Source: JAPLMW01 sp964619675
GTDB taxonomy: Bacteria; Planctomycetota; Phycisphaerae; Sedimentisphaerales; UBA12454
Direction: 5' to 3'
DNA length: 42,268 bases
NCBI GenBank assembly: GCA_964619675.1
Contig: CAZUEO010000020.1
Location: 1 to 42,268 of the forward strand
Below, piece by piece: positions 25,488 to 33,391 of the stretch; within the stretch, counting starts at the first letter, position 1; every line of letters begins with the position of its first letter. Under the pieces are notes generated by a model that ran no database searches, had not been told where the DNA came from, and was given only the letters and a program-made list of their open reading frames with translations. A program made the position numbers and the translations under genes.

Positions 25488-27497
25488 ATGAACAACGCTG
25501 TTGAAAAAGACCGCCGACTTGACCGTCGAAGATTTAGCGAAAACCTTAGCAAAGTCAGAATCGAAATTCCTTCGGTGCTCTTGACCGTTCTGGTGATTGT
25601 CTTGGCCTTCGTTGCCATAATAATACTTTGGTTTTATGCCCGGCAGATAGAGTATATACGCCTCACTGTTTTTTTCCTGTCCCTGATAGTCCTTATTTCG
25701 GTAGTGGTTCTCATAGACCAGGTTCGGAAAAATCATCTTCGTCATCTCCGCCTCCAGCAGGTTATCAGTCAGCGGACAAGCGAGCTTGAAACGACTAAAG
25801 CCGCTGCTGAAGTTGCCAGGCTCCAGGCCGAGCAGATAAATCACCAGTTGCAGGCCTCGGTTGGGCACGCCAATTTAACGACGCAGCAGGCAGTGGAAGC
25901 CGACCGAAGCAAAAACGAGTTCCTGGCCGAGATGAGTCACCAGATTCGCATCCCGATGAATGCGATTATGGGTTTCAGCGAGATGCTTGCCGACGAAAAT
26001 CTCACCGAGCAGCAGAAAAAGCAGGTCGGGATAATCCGCGAAAGCTCCCGTCAGCTTCTGCAGTTGATAAATGATATTCTTGACTTTTCGAAAATCGAGG
26101 CGGGCAAGCTCGAAATCGAAATTGCCGAATGCAGTCTCGAAAGTATTCTTGCCGTGGTCGAATCGCTTACGAGGCCGCTGGCTATGGAAAAAGGGCTTCA
26201 GTTCGAAATTATTCGAAGCCAGCCGCTGCCTGAATTTATCCGCACTGATGCGACAAGACTCAAACAGTGCCTGATAAATCTTGTAAGCAGCGCTATCAGG
26301 TTTACCGACAAGGGTTATGTTTATATCAGGATTTTCTGGGACAACAGCGGCAGCAAACCTTTTATCCGGTTTGATATTGAGGACACAGGGTCTTACTCCT
26401 GGCTGAACAGCGAGCAGGTAAGTAAAGACGGCCAGGAAACGGTTTTGCCGGCAGATTTAAAATTATTCCGACCGATGCAGCTGGGTGCAGGGCTGGGCCT
26501 GGCCGTTACGCAGCGACTTGCCGAGCTTCTTGAAGGCAGCATAACAATCAGCAGTGCGAAGGACAAAGGTTCTGTTTTTACTTTGGTTATACCGACTGGT
26601 ATGCCGCAGGCAGCGACAGCCCGCCGCGCTGATGCTAAAGATACAGGCAGACGTTCGTCTGTCCGGGTGGCAGATAATGTGCAGCTCAGCGGCAGAGCTT
26701 TAGTTGCTGAAGACAGTCCTACAAATCAGGCTCTTATCGAGCTTTTGCTCAAAAAGCTGGGTATCGAGGTAGTAGTTGTTGAAAACGGCCGGCAGGCTGT
26801 GCAAAAGGCGATTGCAGAAAAATTTGATGTTATCATCATGGATATTCAAATGCCTTTGATGAACGGATACGAAGCGACAAAGCTGCTTCGAAAGGATGGC
26901 GTTGAAATTCCGATAATTGCCCTGACGGCTTGTGCAATGAAGGGCGATGACGAAAAGTGTTTTGCTGCCGGCTGCAATGATTATCTTCCCAAGCCGATAG
27001 ACAGGAAAAAACTTGTTGAGACTCTTATGAAGTATCTTTCTGTCTCGTCCGACGCAGCTTCAGCCAAAGCCGAAACCTCGGCGAAAACGGAAGTTGACCT
27101 CGCAGGAACGCCAGGCGGCGTTGAAATAGACTGGCACCTTCTGATGGAACGAGTTGGCGGCCAGGAGCTGGTTGACGAAATAATACCTATTTTTATTAAG
27201 GACAACACCGATAGAATGCGTATGTTGACTGAAGCCATTCGCAAAAATGACGATGGCGAGATAAAATTTTACGCGCATTCGCTTAAGGGAGCGACAGCGA
27301 CGGTTGGTGCAGCGGCAGTTTCGGATATCGCTAAACAGCTTGAAGCTGCTGCCAGGGACTCGGATAGTACCAAATACAAATCGTTATTTGATGAGCTTAA
27401 CGTTCGCTTTACTCATCTTATGGATTTTTTATCGAGGGACGATTGGAAGCAGGCCGCCCAGCAGGCCGCTTCCCAGCAGCACACCGAAAAAAGTTAA
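25488..27497 (+). CDS. Membrane-bound hybrid histidine kinase-like phosphorelay protein
   Basis: Two membrane helices at about 25-75 flank almost no outside loop. A coiled coil then leads to a HisKA domain with an unusual H-box, EMSHQIRIPMNAIMGFSEML (His about 151; the family norm is SHEIRTP). The ATPase domain is degraded: the N-box reads LINLVSSAIRFT with Ser in place of the Mg-binding Asn, and G1 reads DTGSYSW. G2 GAGLGLAVTQRLAE is kept. The receiver domain (VAEDSPTN, phospho-Asp in IIMDIQMP at about 450, Lys in PKPID) and the HPt domain (AHSLKGAT, His about 596) look intact. The ATG at 25488 is preferred to 25416 because the extra residues are unlike a protein start. Confidence 0.88.
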   Translation: MNNAVEKDRRLDRRRFSENLSKVRIEIPSVLLTVLVIVLAFVAIIILWFYARQIEYIRLTVFFLSLIVLISVVVLIDQVRKNHLRHLRLQQVISQRTSELETTKAAAEVARLQAEQINHQLQASVGHANLTTQQAVEADRSKNEFLAEMSHQIRIPMNAIMGFSEMLADENLTEQQKKQVGIIRESSRQLLQLINDILDFSKIEAGKLEIEIAECSLESILAVVESLTRPLAMEKGLQFEIIRSQPLPEFIRTDATRLKQCLINLVSSAIRFTDKGYVYIRIFWDNSGSKPFIRFDIEDTGSYSWLNSEQVSKDGQETVLPADLKLFRPMQLGAGLGLAVTQRLAELLEGSITISSAKDKGSVFTLVIPTGMPQAATARRADAKDTGRRSSVRVADNVQLSGRALVAEDSPTNQALIELLLKKLGIEVVVVENGRQAVQKAIAEKFDVIIMDIQMPLMNGYEATKLLRKDGVEIPIIALTACAMKGDDEKCFAAGCNDYLPKPIDRKKLVETLMKYLSVSSDAASAKAETSAKTEVDLAGTPGGVEIDWHLLMERVGGQELVDEIIPIFIKDNTDRMRMLTEAIRKNDDGEIKFYAHSLKGATATVGAAAVSDIAKQLEAAARDSDSTKYKSLFDELNVRFTHLMDFLSRDDWKQAAQQAASQQHTEKS

Positions 27498-27546
27498 ACA
27501 CGCATTTCGGAGCCCTGAATGTAAATGAGGGGTAATCCAAATATTT

Positions 27547-27575
27547 AGCCCCGCACCAATTTGTATATTCCAAAT
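27547..27575. repeat. Partial copy of the GACCCCGCACC palindromic element
   Basis: CCCCGCACCAATTT (27549-27562) matches the left arm of the complete elements at 38121-38165 and 39852-39913. It is followed by AAATT but not by the closing GGTGCGGG arm, so this copy looks truncated. Confidence 0.5.
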
Positions 27576-27576
27576 T

Positions 27577-27642
27577 CCTGAAGCCCGCCGGTTTATCCAG
27601 CGGGTTTTTCCTGAAGCCTGCCGATTTATTCAGCAGGTTCGT
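27577..27642 (+). terminator. Two tandem 33-bp hairpin units, the first a terminator
   Basis: Two 33-bp direct repeats each start CCTGAAGCC. Unit 1 folds as CCCGC...GCGGG and runs into TTTTT, so it can terminate the kinase gene. Unit 2 folds as CCTGC...GCAGG without a T-run. Differences between the units are paired changes that keep both stems. Confidence 0.7.
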
Positions 27643-27674
27643 GCCCCCTCTACTATTTTTATCTCCTCCGGCGT

Positions 27675-28385
27675 TTATTTTCTTAATTGGTCGATATAAA
27701 CAAGTTTGCCGCTTTTATTTTTATACTTCCAGAACCTCCAGCCGTTCATTGTTTGTTTCTTTGTAACTTCCAATCCTGCCAATGAAGGGCTGTTAAATAA
27801 TTTGCCATTTACTTTGATTCGCCCGTTTGAACAGACCCAAGCCTTATATTCTTTGCCTTTGTAATTTGCATAAATCATTTTTCCTTCCGGGAAATATCCC
27901 TGCAAAGGTCTCTTGCTGGTTTTCTTGATTTTTCTTTTTTTAATTCTGCCGGCAAGCCTGTTTTTATTGCCGATTATCCCATCTAATTGTCTTGCCCATT
28001 CGTCTTTAAGTCTGCTTTTCAGCAAAGGCCGTAAATCTCTTGACTGTTTAAGTTTTCCTCTGATTTTATTTCCTTTCGGGTAGGCGATTCTAAGCACTAA
28101 AGATTCGATTTCTTTTATATGGCCTTCCTTGCGGATAATGTAAAGGCTGAAATGTGTCCATTTATTCTGATGTCTGTCTTTCTTATGAGAGTTTATCCTG
28201 CCCTTTAAATCCCTTGCAAGGCCGACATAATAAAGCCTGTCCTTTTTAAACAGGGCGTATATTCCCTGATGTCCTTTTATTAAATCTGTTATAACCGAGC
28301 TGAAATCGTCAAAAACCTTTGCACCGATTTTTTCAAGATGTCCTACTATAATCGCCCTTGTCTTCCGTCTTTTCTTTCTCGCCAT
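27675..28385 (-). CDS. GIY-YIG nuclease-like protein with C-terminal RAMA-like domain
   Basis: This is a 236-residue protein. The N-terminal half has a GIY-YIG core: GIYALFKKDRLYYVGLARDL with the Arg in KGRINSHKKD, then a Glu in EIESLVLRIAYP that fits the metal-binding Glu. The C-terminal half (about 160-236: KMIYANYKGKEYKAWVCSNG, SPSLAGLEVTKKQTMNGWRF) fits the RAMA domain, a module associated with restriction and modified-base recognition. The gene is third in the operon with mod and res (20 bases after res, good GGGGAG ribosome site). It likely helps recognise or cut foreign or modified DNA, but its role in type III systems is not standard. Confidence 0.78.
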   Translation of the reverse strand: MARKKRRKTRAIIVGHLEKIGAKVFDDFSSVITDLIKGHQGIYALFKKDRLYYVGLARDLKGRINSHKKDRHQNKWTHFSLYIIRKEGHIKEIESLVLRIAYPKGNKIRGKLKQSRDLRPLLKSRLKDEWARQLDGIIGNKNRLAGRIKKRKIKKTSKRPLQGYFPEGKMIYANYKGKEYKAWVCSNGRIKVNGKLFNSPSLAGLEVTKKQTMNGWRFWKYKNKSGKLVYIDQLRK

Positions 28386-28405
28386 TCTTTTGCTCCCCTT
28401 TAAAT

Positions 28406-30796
28406 TTATTTTTTATTTATCAAATCCACTAATAGAACCCATTTATTATCTTGGGGCGAAGTATCATTATAATCAACTGAATTACAGCAATCGAACACTC
28501 CATTAGCAAACCTAACTATTCCACCGATATACTTACCCCCTAATTCTTCTAACTTTGTTGCCAACCCTTTTGCTCTGCCCTCTGTATTTAAAGTTCCACC
28601 TGTTTTTGTATCAAAAATGCCAATACGGCCATCATGGAATCTTACAATCCAATCCGGATAAAACAGTTTTCTTGCCTTATCAGTAGTATTAAAATAATTT
28701 AATGCAAAATAATCTCTGCCTTGATCTCCATTTTTAAACCACCAATACACCTCTTTATTATTGTCGATAAAATCTATAAATGCCTTTTCGTTTTGCTTGC
28801 CTGAATAATCTTTTTCTATGTAGCATTTATCCAATATACATCTATTTTGGTTTACTTTTTCATAATCATCCGTATAAGCATAAACATCTTTAATTCTGAA
28901 TATCGGTACCTGGGCATGTTCAACCCTTTTTTCCTTTTCCTTAAGTAGTTTATTTAAAATCGGTCTGTAATTCTTCAATGCTTTTGTAATCGCAGGTCTA
29001 AAAGTGCTATTAGCGCCTTTTATCAATAAATCGTAAACGAATAATCTATAATAATATCCGCTTTCAGTGCCTGCTAATATTCCTTTAAACCAAACCCTTA
29101 AGGCAGATTTTAATCTGTTCCATGAACGCGCGACATTTGTTATTTTGGCATCTTCATCTGTCTGTTCTGTCAGCACTTTATAGCATAAATAATTAAATGT
29201 CCTCTCTACATCATTATATGACATTTCGAAGGTATAATCATGACCTTTGACTGCAAAATCATATTTCAAATGGTCGAAATCCTCGAATTTGGCGTCAACT
29301 ATTAACTGATTGGTCAATTTTGGTTTAAGTTCCAAACCTTTAGCTGTCAATTTTTTCTCGATTTTTTCAAAAACATCATTTGAAGTAATTTCAAAATATT
29401 CATTTATGGATTTTGTAAAACTTTTCTGAAATTTCGCAGAGTTTGCCAAATCGCCATAGTCGATACGGTGCAAATAAGCCGACTTCAATTCAAAAAGCTG
29501 TGCTTCATCATGTAAAGGTTTTCTTAAGTAGGCCCATTGTGTCGGCGGTTTATTGCCTGTTACTGTTTCAATGTCCTTTATTTCGTCTCGTCTGTAATTT
29601 GTATAAAGATAGCCGGTTCGTAAATCGGGAGTATTAATAAAATCCTTTTTGTTATGAGGTTCAGCCATACGCAGTATTCTGCCGAGGGTCTGAACATAAA
29701 AAGTAGTGCTTGTTATTTCCCTGAACATTATCAAAATATGTGCTCTTGGGCAATCCCACCCTGTCCCGGCAGCTTGTTTGAATAAAAGAAAATCTGTCGT
29801 ATCATCATTATCAGTAATGAATTCACGATTTTTATCATGATCGTCAAACCATAATGCGACTTTTGTTTCGACATCAACCCCTTTTTCCCGAAGATAATTG
29901 AGAACAATTTCCTCTTTGGTCTGTTCGCCCCTCTCGTGCAGTGCTTTATCATCATTGGGAAGCTGAATCATCATTAAAGGATTTACATCTTTGGCTAGTT
30001 TTTCAAATTGCTCCTTTAATGCTAGTCTTTTATCAAGACCCAAATCAAGCAAAACCTTATCAAGGTCTTGTCCGCCGTGAGCCTTTAATTCTTCTTCTGT
30101 TTGAACCTCGATTTTTTCTTTTATCAGCCCTTCTTCAACAACATTGTCTCTTTTAACACCCACAAAACCTGCTCTGCCTTCTTCAACATCTGAAATCTTT
30201 GGCTCGTTATCAGGCGTTGCAGAAACATCTATTATTATCTTGGGATTGATTTTATCGATGATATTTTGTGCAAGTTCCGTTGTCTTGTGTTTATGCGATT
30301 CGTCAACTACAAGAATAATCTTTCTGCCGTCATTGTGCGTATTTTCGATTATATCTTCAAAATAAAACCCGCTTTCCTTATGCATATTTTCATCTTCAGG
30401 CCTTCTCAACACTCTGGTTTCCGCGGCCCTTGAAACTAACTTTTGCCAGTTAATAAACAAAATATCATTTTTAAATAATTTGCCTCTGTTGAAGTTATCA
30501 ACCGTCAGCAGTTCATTCTTTAAGGTATTTTCAAAATAATCTTCAAACTTTTCCTTGCTCTGCATCGCAAGATCGTCGCTGAATGTAATCCATATAAACG
30601 CCTTATCCTCATCCCATTGCGGCAGATTATTAAGCTCATTGATAAAACTTGACATCATAAAAGTCTTACCGCTCCCTGTTGGAGATTTGAACACAAGCGG
30701 CAATTTATGCTGAGGATTTTTCCAAAGCTTAAGAAAAAATATAACAAGCTTATCAACAGCTTCTTTTTGAAAACGTAACGGACTTAATACGCTCAT
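28406..30796 (-). CDS. res: Type III restriction enzyme Res subunit (helicase-nuclease)
   Basis: This 796-residue protein has an N-terminal SF2 helicase: Walker A SPTGSGKTFMM at about 38-48, LVVDESHKHKT (DESH box, about 163), VDVSATPDN, and motif VI QTLGRILRMAEP. The C-terminal part ends with a PD-(D/E)XK nuclease, PDWIVRFHDGRIGIFDTKTG (D...DTK at about 727-731). With Mod it forms a complex that moves on DNA after ATP hydrolysis and cuts when sites of proper orientation are unmethylated. The start lies 3 bases after the mod stop. The length is somewhat below the 900-1000 of EcoP1I Res. All catalytic motifs are present, so it looks active. Confidence 0.92.
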   Translation of the reverse strand: MSVLSPLRFQKEAVDKLVIFFLKLWKNPQHKLPLVFKSPTGSGKTFMMSSFINELNNLPQWDEDKAFIWITFSDDLAMQSKEKFEDYFENTLKNELLTVDNFNRGKLFKNDILFINWQKLVSRAAETRVLRRPEDENMHKESGFYFEDIIENTHNDGRKIILVVDESHKHKTTELAQNIIDKINPKIIIDVSATPDNEPKISDVEEGRAGFVGVKRDNVVEEGLIKEKIEVQTEEELKAHGGQDLDKVLLDLGLDKRLALKEQFEKLAKDVNPLMMIQLPNDDKALHERGEQTKEEIVLNYLREKGVDVETKVALWFDDHDKNREFITDNDDTTDFLLFKQAAGTGWDCPRAHILIMFREITSTTFYVQTLGRILRMAEPHNKKDFINTPDLRTGYLYTNYRRDEIKDIETVTGNKPPTQWAYLRKPLHDEAQLFELKSAYLHRIDYGDLANSAKFQKSFTKSINEYFEITSNDVFEKIEKKLTAKGLELKPKLTNQLIVDAKFEDFDHLKYDFAVKGHDYTFEMSYNDVERTFNYLCYKVLTEQTDEDAKITNVARSWNRLKSALRVWFKGILAGTESGYYYRLFVYDLLIKGANSTFRPAITKALKNYRPILNKLLKEKEKRVEHAQVPIFRIKDVYAYTDDYEKVNQNRCILDKCYIEKDYSGKQNEKAFIDFIDNNKEVYWWFKNGDQGRDYFALNYFNTTDKARKLFYPDWIVRFHDGRIGIFDTKTGGTLNTEGRAKGLATKLEELGGKYIGGIVRFANGVFDCCNSVDYNDTSPQDNKWVLLVDLINKK

Positions 30797-30799
30797 TGG

Positions 30800-32644
30800 T
30801 TACCCTAAATTATAAATATTTTTATAAATCTCAAGTATCGGCAAAGGTATCGTTTTAACCTTTACACCGTCAATATGTTCAAACTCTTCTGCGAATTCTT
30901 CATCACCCCAGCTAAAAACATAAACTGTTGTCGGACATTTCAGCTTTTCGGCCATTTCAACAAATTCATCAAACTTATTTAATTCTTCTCTGAAATATAC
31001 GGCAGTATATCTTTCTCCATTTTTGTAAAGCTGCCAGAATTTATTCTCTTTTACTTTATATAATGTATTTTCTGCTAACGATAATAAATCACCGGCCTGA
31101 TGCGCAAGTTCAATCTTATCTTCATCAGTAGCTTTTAGGATATTGTTTTTGCCGATGAATGCCGTTTTATAATATTTCAAACTACCGCCGAAACCTTCTT
31201 TCTGGCCCTTTACATCTTTAATCCCAAACAGTTTAATGTGGTTGTCCTCTATATCAGTTTCAAACATATCGAAATGCTTTTCTTTTTCCAACTTTATAAA
31301 ATCAATTTCAGCCAAAATATCGCCGCTCTTTTTGAAGTTTGTTGTGGTGATTTTCTGCTTATATAGCAACTCTCTTTCTTTGCCTTTAAAAGAATAACCG
31401 TTGATAACTTTCTCGGTTCTCGGATATGTTACTTCATTACAAATATTATTTTCGTTATTTGTGCAAGCAATACTTTGCCTTTTGCCATCATCTTGTTTGT
31501 TTAATTCAATAACAGCTTGAATGGTTGTTCCAGAACCAACAAAAAAATCTAAGACTATTGATTGTTCATTTCCCGCAATCTTGATTAAATGTCTTATTAA
31601 ATCTGTTGGCTTGGGCGCAGAGAAAAAAGCGTTGCTGCCAAAAAATTTCTCAATCTCCTTAGATGCATTTTCGTTTGTTGCTATATTATCCAACCAAGTG
31701 TCTACTATCTGCCCATCACTTTCAGACAAAAATAATTTCCTATTGGGGCTTCCATCTTCGGTAACTACTAATAAATTATCTTTCACATACTGAGCAAAAG
31801 TTTCCGCAGAACAACGCCACTTACCTCTTATTATTCTGCCATTTGGCATCTTTATAGCAAACTCTTTATTAGAGGAGCTATCGGGTTGCAGTAGGGGGAC
31901 CAAACGCCAAGCTCCACGAGGATCATTGTCTGGATTTTTATATGTTTTTTTAACATAATCCTCTTTAAGTGGCATTTTGTTTAACTGCACAACTTTTATA
32001 TTTTTTGAATAACAAAGTATATAGTCATGAACTCTTGCAACATTTTTTGATAATCTTGGTGGAGTTTTTGTTCTACGCCAGATAAAATTTGTTATAAAAT
32101 TATCTTGCCCAAAAATTTCATCACATAGTAATTTTAGTTGAGCAACTTCATTATCGTCAATTGATATAAAAATTACTCCTGTTTTTTTTAATAAGTCTTT
32201 TGCCAACTCTAATCTTTTTTTTATAAAAGAAAGCCAATAGCTATGTCTTAAGGGGTGATCTTTAGGAACAGGTGTGCCATCAGGGAACTTGTCTAAAATT
32301 CTTTTATCTTTATATCTAAACCCATCATCTCCGGTATTGTAAGGTGGATCAATATAGATAACATCAATTTTGCCTTTGTGAGTGTAATTAAGGCAGGTCA
32401 AGGCGTGGTAATTGTCGCCCTCAATTAAAATATGGGTTGATTTGCCATCTTTATTTACAATCGCTTTTTCTGGTACTTCTTTAAGAATAGGCAGTTTATT
32501 TTCAACATCGTCTTCAAAGGCTTCAGGCACATTCATCCAGACAAGGCCGAATTTTTTCTCCTTAACGCTCTTTTTAAGTCTGTCTATTTCCTTTTGGAGT
32601 TTGCTTATCTGTGCAGGTAATTCTTTCTCTCCGTTTATTTTCAT
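30800..32644 (-). CDS. mod: Type III DNA adenine methyltransferase Mod subunit
   Basis: This is a 614-residue beta-class amino-methyltransferase. The catalytic motif DPPYNTG (VIYIDPPYNTGDDGFRYKD, about residue 98) comes before the SAM-binding FxGxG motif (VLDFFVGSGTTIQAV, about 367). The target-recognition region of some 230 residues lies between them. It begins with a predicted helical coiled segment (PAQISKLQKEIDRLKKSVKE), as in other Mod proteins. It methylates adenine on one strand of the recognition site and guides Res. The recognition site cannot be read from sequence. It is first in the operon. No ribosome site is visible; the leader comes from the repeat arm upstream. Confidence 0.92.
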   Translation of the reverse strand: MKINGEKELPAQISKLQKEIDRLKKSVKEKKFGLVWMNVPEAFEDDVENKLPILKEVPEKAIVNKDGKSTHILIEGDNYHALTCLNYTHKGKIDVIYIDPPYNTGDDGFRYKDKRILDKFPDGTPVPKDHPLRHSYWLSFIKKRLELAKDLLKKTGVIFISIDDNEVAQLKLLCDEIFGQDNFITNFIWRRTKTPPRLSKNVARVHDYILCYSKNIKVVQLNKMPLKEDYVKKTYKNPDNDPRGAWRLVPLLQPDSSSNKEFAIKMPNGRIIRGKWRCSAETFAQYVKDNLLVVTEDGSPNRKLFLSESDGQIVDTWLDNIATNENASKEIEKFFGSNAFFSAPKPTDLIRHLIKIAGNEQSIVLDFFVGSGTTIQAVIELNKQDDGKRQSIACTNNENNICNEVTYPRTEKVINGYSFKGKERELLYKQKITTTNFKKSGDILAEIDFIKLEKEKHFDMFETDIEDNHIKLFGIKDVKGQKEGFGGSLKYYKTAFIGKNNILKATDEDKIELAHQAGDLLSLAENTLYKVKENKFWQLYKNGERYTAVYFREELNKFDEFVEMAEKLKCPTTVYVFSWGDEEFAEEFEHIDGVKVKTIPLPILEIYKNIYNLG

Positions 32645-32802
32645 AACTTACAATCCATGTAAATCCGTGTCTTAAGAAAACAGCATTAATCTGTGTCTAT
32701 TTTCTGCCATTTCTTTATTTCTCCAATTCTTCTAATTCGGCTCTATTTTCCCCTATTTTCCGCCATTCCTTTATTTCCTCGCGTCTTATTCTGTCTACTG
32801 TA

Positions 32803-33003
32803 TTCTGAATTCTTTTAAAACAAAATTCTACTCTTTTTCTTTTCAAACACAACGACAAAATCTCCGCCGTGGTGAAGGCAGTTTCCGCCTTCGGTTCGGT
32901 AATTTTTATTTTACTGCGGCATTTTGCGCCTGCGTAATTCTGCCTGTTCCTCATCGCAGCCCTCGGCGGCAACTGCATTTTTCTTTAGTCCGCCGCAGGC
33001 GGC
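32803..33003 (-). repeat. Left copy of a large dispersed inverted repeat (empty-site form)
   Basis: Read on the minus strand, this segment matches 37925-38217 on the plus strand. A 53-base block (32951-33003) is identical to 37925-37977 except for one base. Further blocks match at 32930-32950 (20 of 21 with 38014-38034) and 32803-32848 (close to 38172-38217). This copy lacks two short insertions present in the right copy. Similarity also continues past 33003 around 33043-33076 (CTTCGTGCCTT...CTTAGTGGCTA). It lies directly upstream of mod. Confidence 0.85.
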
Positions 33004-33198
33004 TCCTTTCACCAAATACCAGATACTAAATGCCAAATACTATATACTTCTTCGTGCCTTAGAGTCTTAGTGGCTACGCCCCCATTTTCTACTTTTACGG
33101 TCTTTTTGTCAATCTTGTATTTTGGCCGTTGCCCTCGCTCTGGCGTGCTGGCCGAACTGTGTTGCGTCTAAAAATCCACAATTAAAAATTTCTCAGTT

Positions 33199-33236
33199 AC
33201 TATACTCGTATGCAGTATACTGCAATGCAGTATAGT
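33199..33236. repeat. Dyad-symmetric element with a 14-bp palindrome
   Basis: ACTATAC (33199-33205) pairs with GTATAGT (33230-33236) around a perfect palindrome TGCAGTATACTGCA (33211-33224). This could be an operator or a recombination/cruciform site. It lies in the gap between the broken cas9 end and the type III operon. Confidence 0.5.
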
Positions 33237-33310
33237 GAATAAATAGAGGGTTCGGGACTGTTGAAAAAACATTTTAATCTTTAATATTACAGCGTAATCT
33301 GCGTTCAAGA

Positions 33311-33370
33311 GTTAATACGCAACCGTTTTACGTCAGCCGTAACGAGCCTCGTAACCGTAACCGTTCAACG
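33311..33370 (-). repeat. ACGGTTRCGGTTRCG dispersed repeat, copy at the cas9 break
   Basis: On the minus strand this reads as an ACGGTTACGGTTACGAGG...ACGGTTGCGTATTAAC element. It begins 22 bases after the cas9 stop. Related copies are at 36980-36996 (17 bases identical in the opposite orientation) and 41439-41495. Confidence 0.65.
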
Positions 33371-33391
33371 TTTTTCTATGGCCTCGCTTTT

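Noticed and set aside
27577..27642. Two 33-bp direct repeats as a possible CRISPR array
   Set aside because: The units are directly adjacent with no spacers, differ from each other by several bases, and fold as terminators.
32715..32978. 87-codon minus-strand frame upstream of mod
   Set aside because: It is the translation of the left copy of the dispersed inverted repeat. The matching frame in the right copy is broken by insertions and stops, so it is not a conserved protein.
32645..33391. Missing Cas9 C-terminal half as a frameshifted remnant downstream
   Set aside because: No HNH or RuvC-III motif is found in any frame here; the stretch consists of repeat copies and a palindrome.
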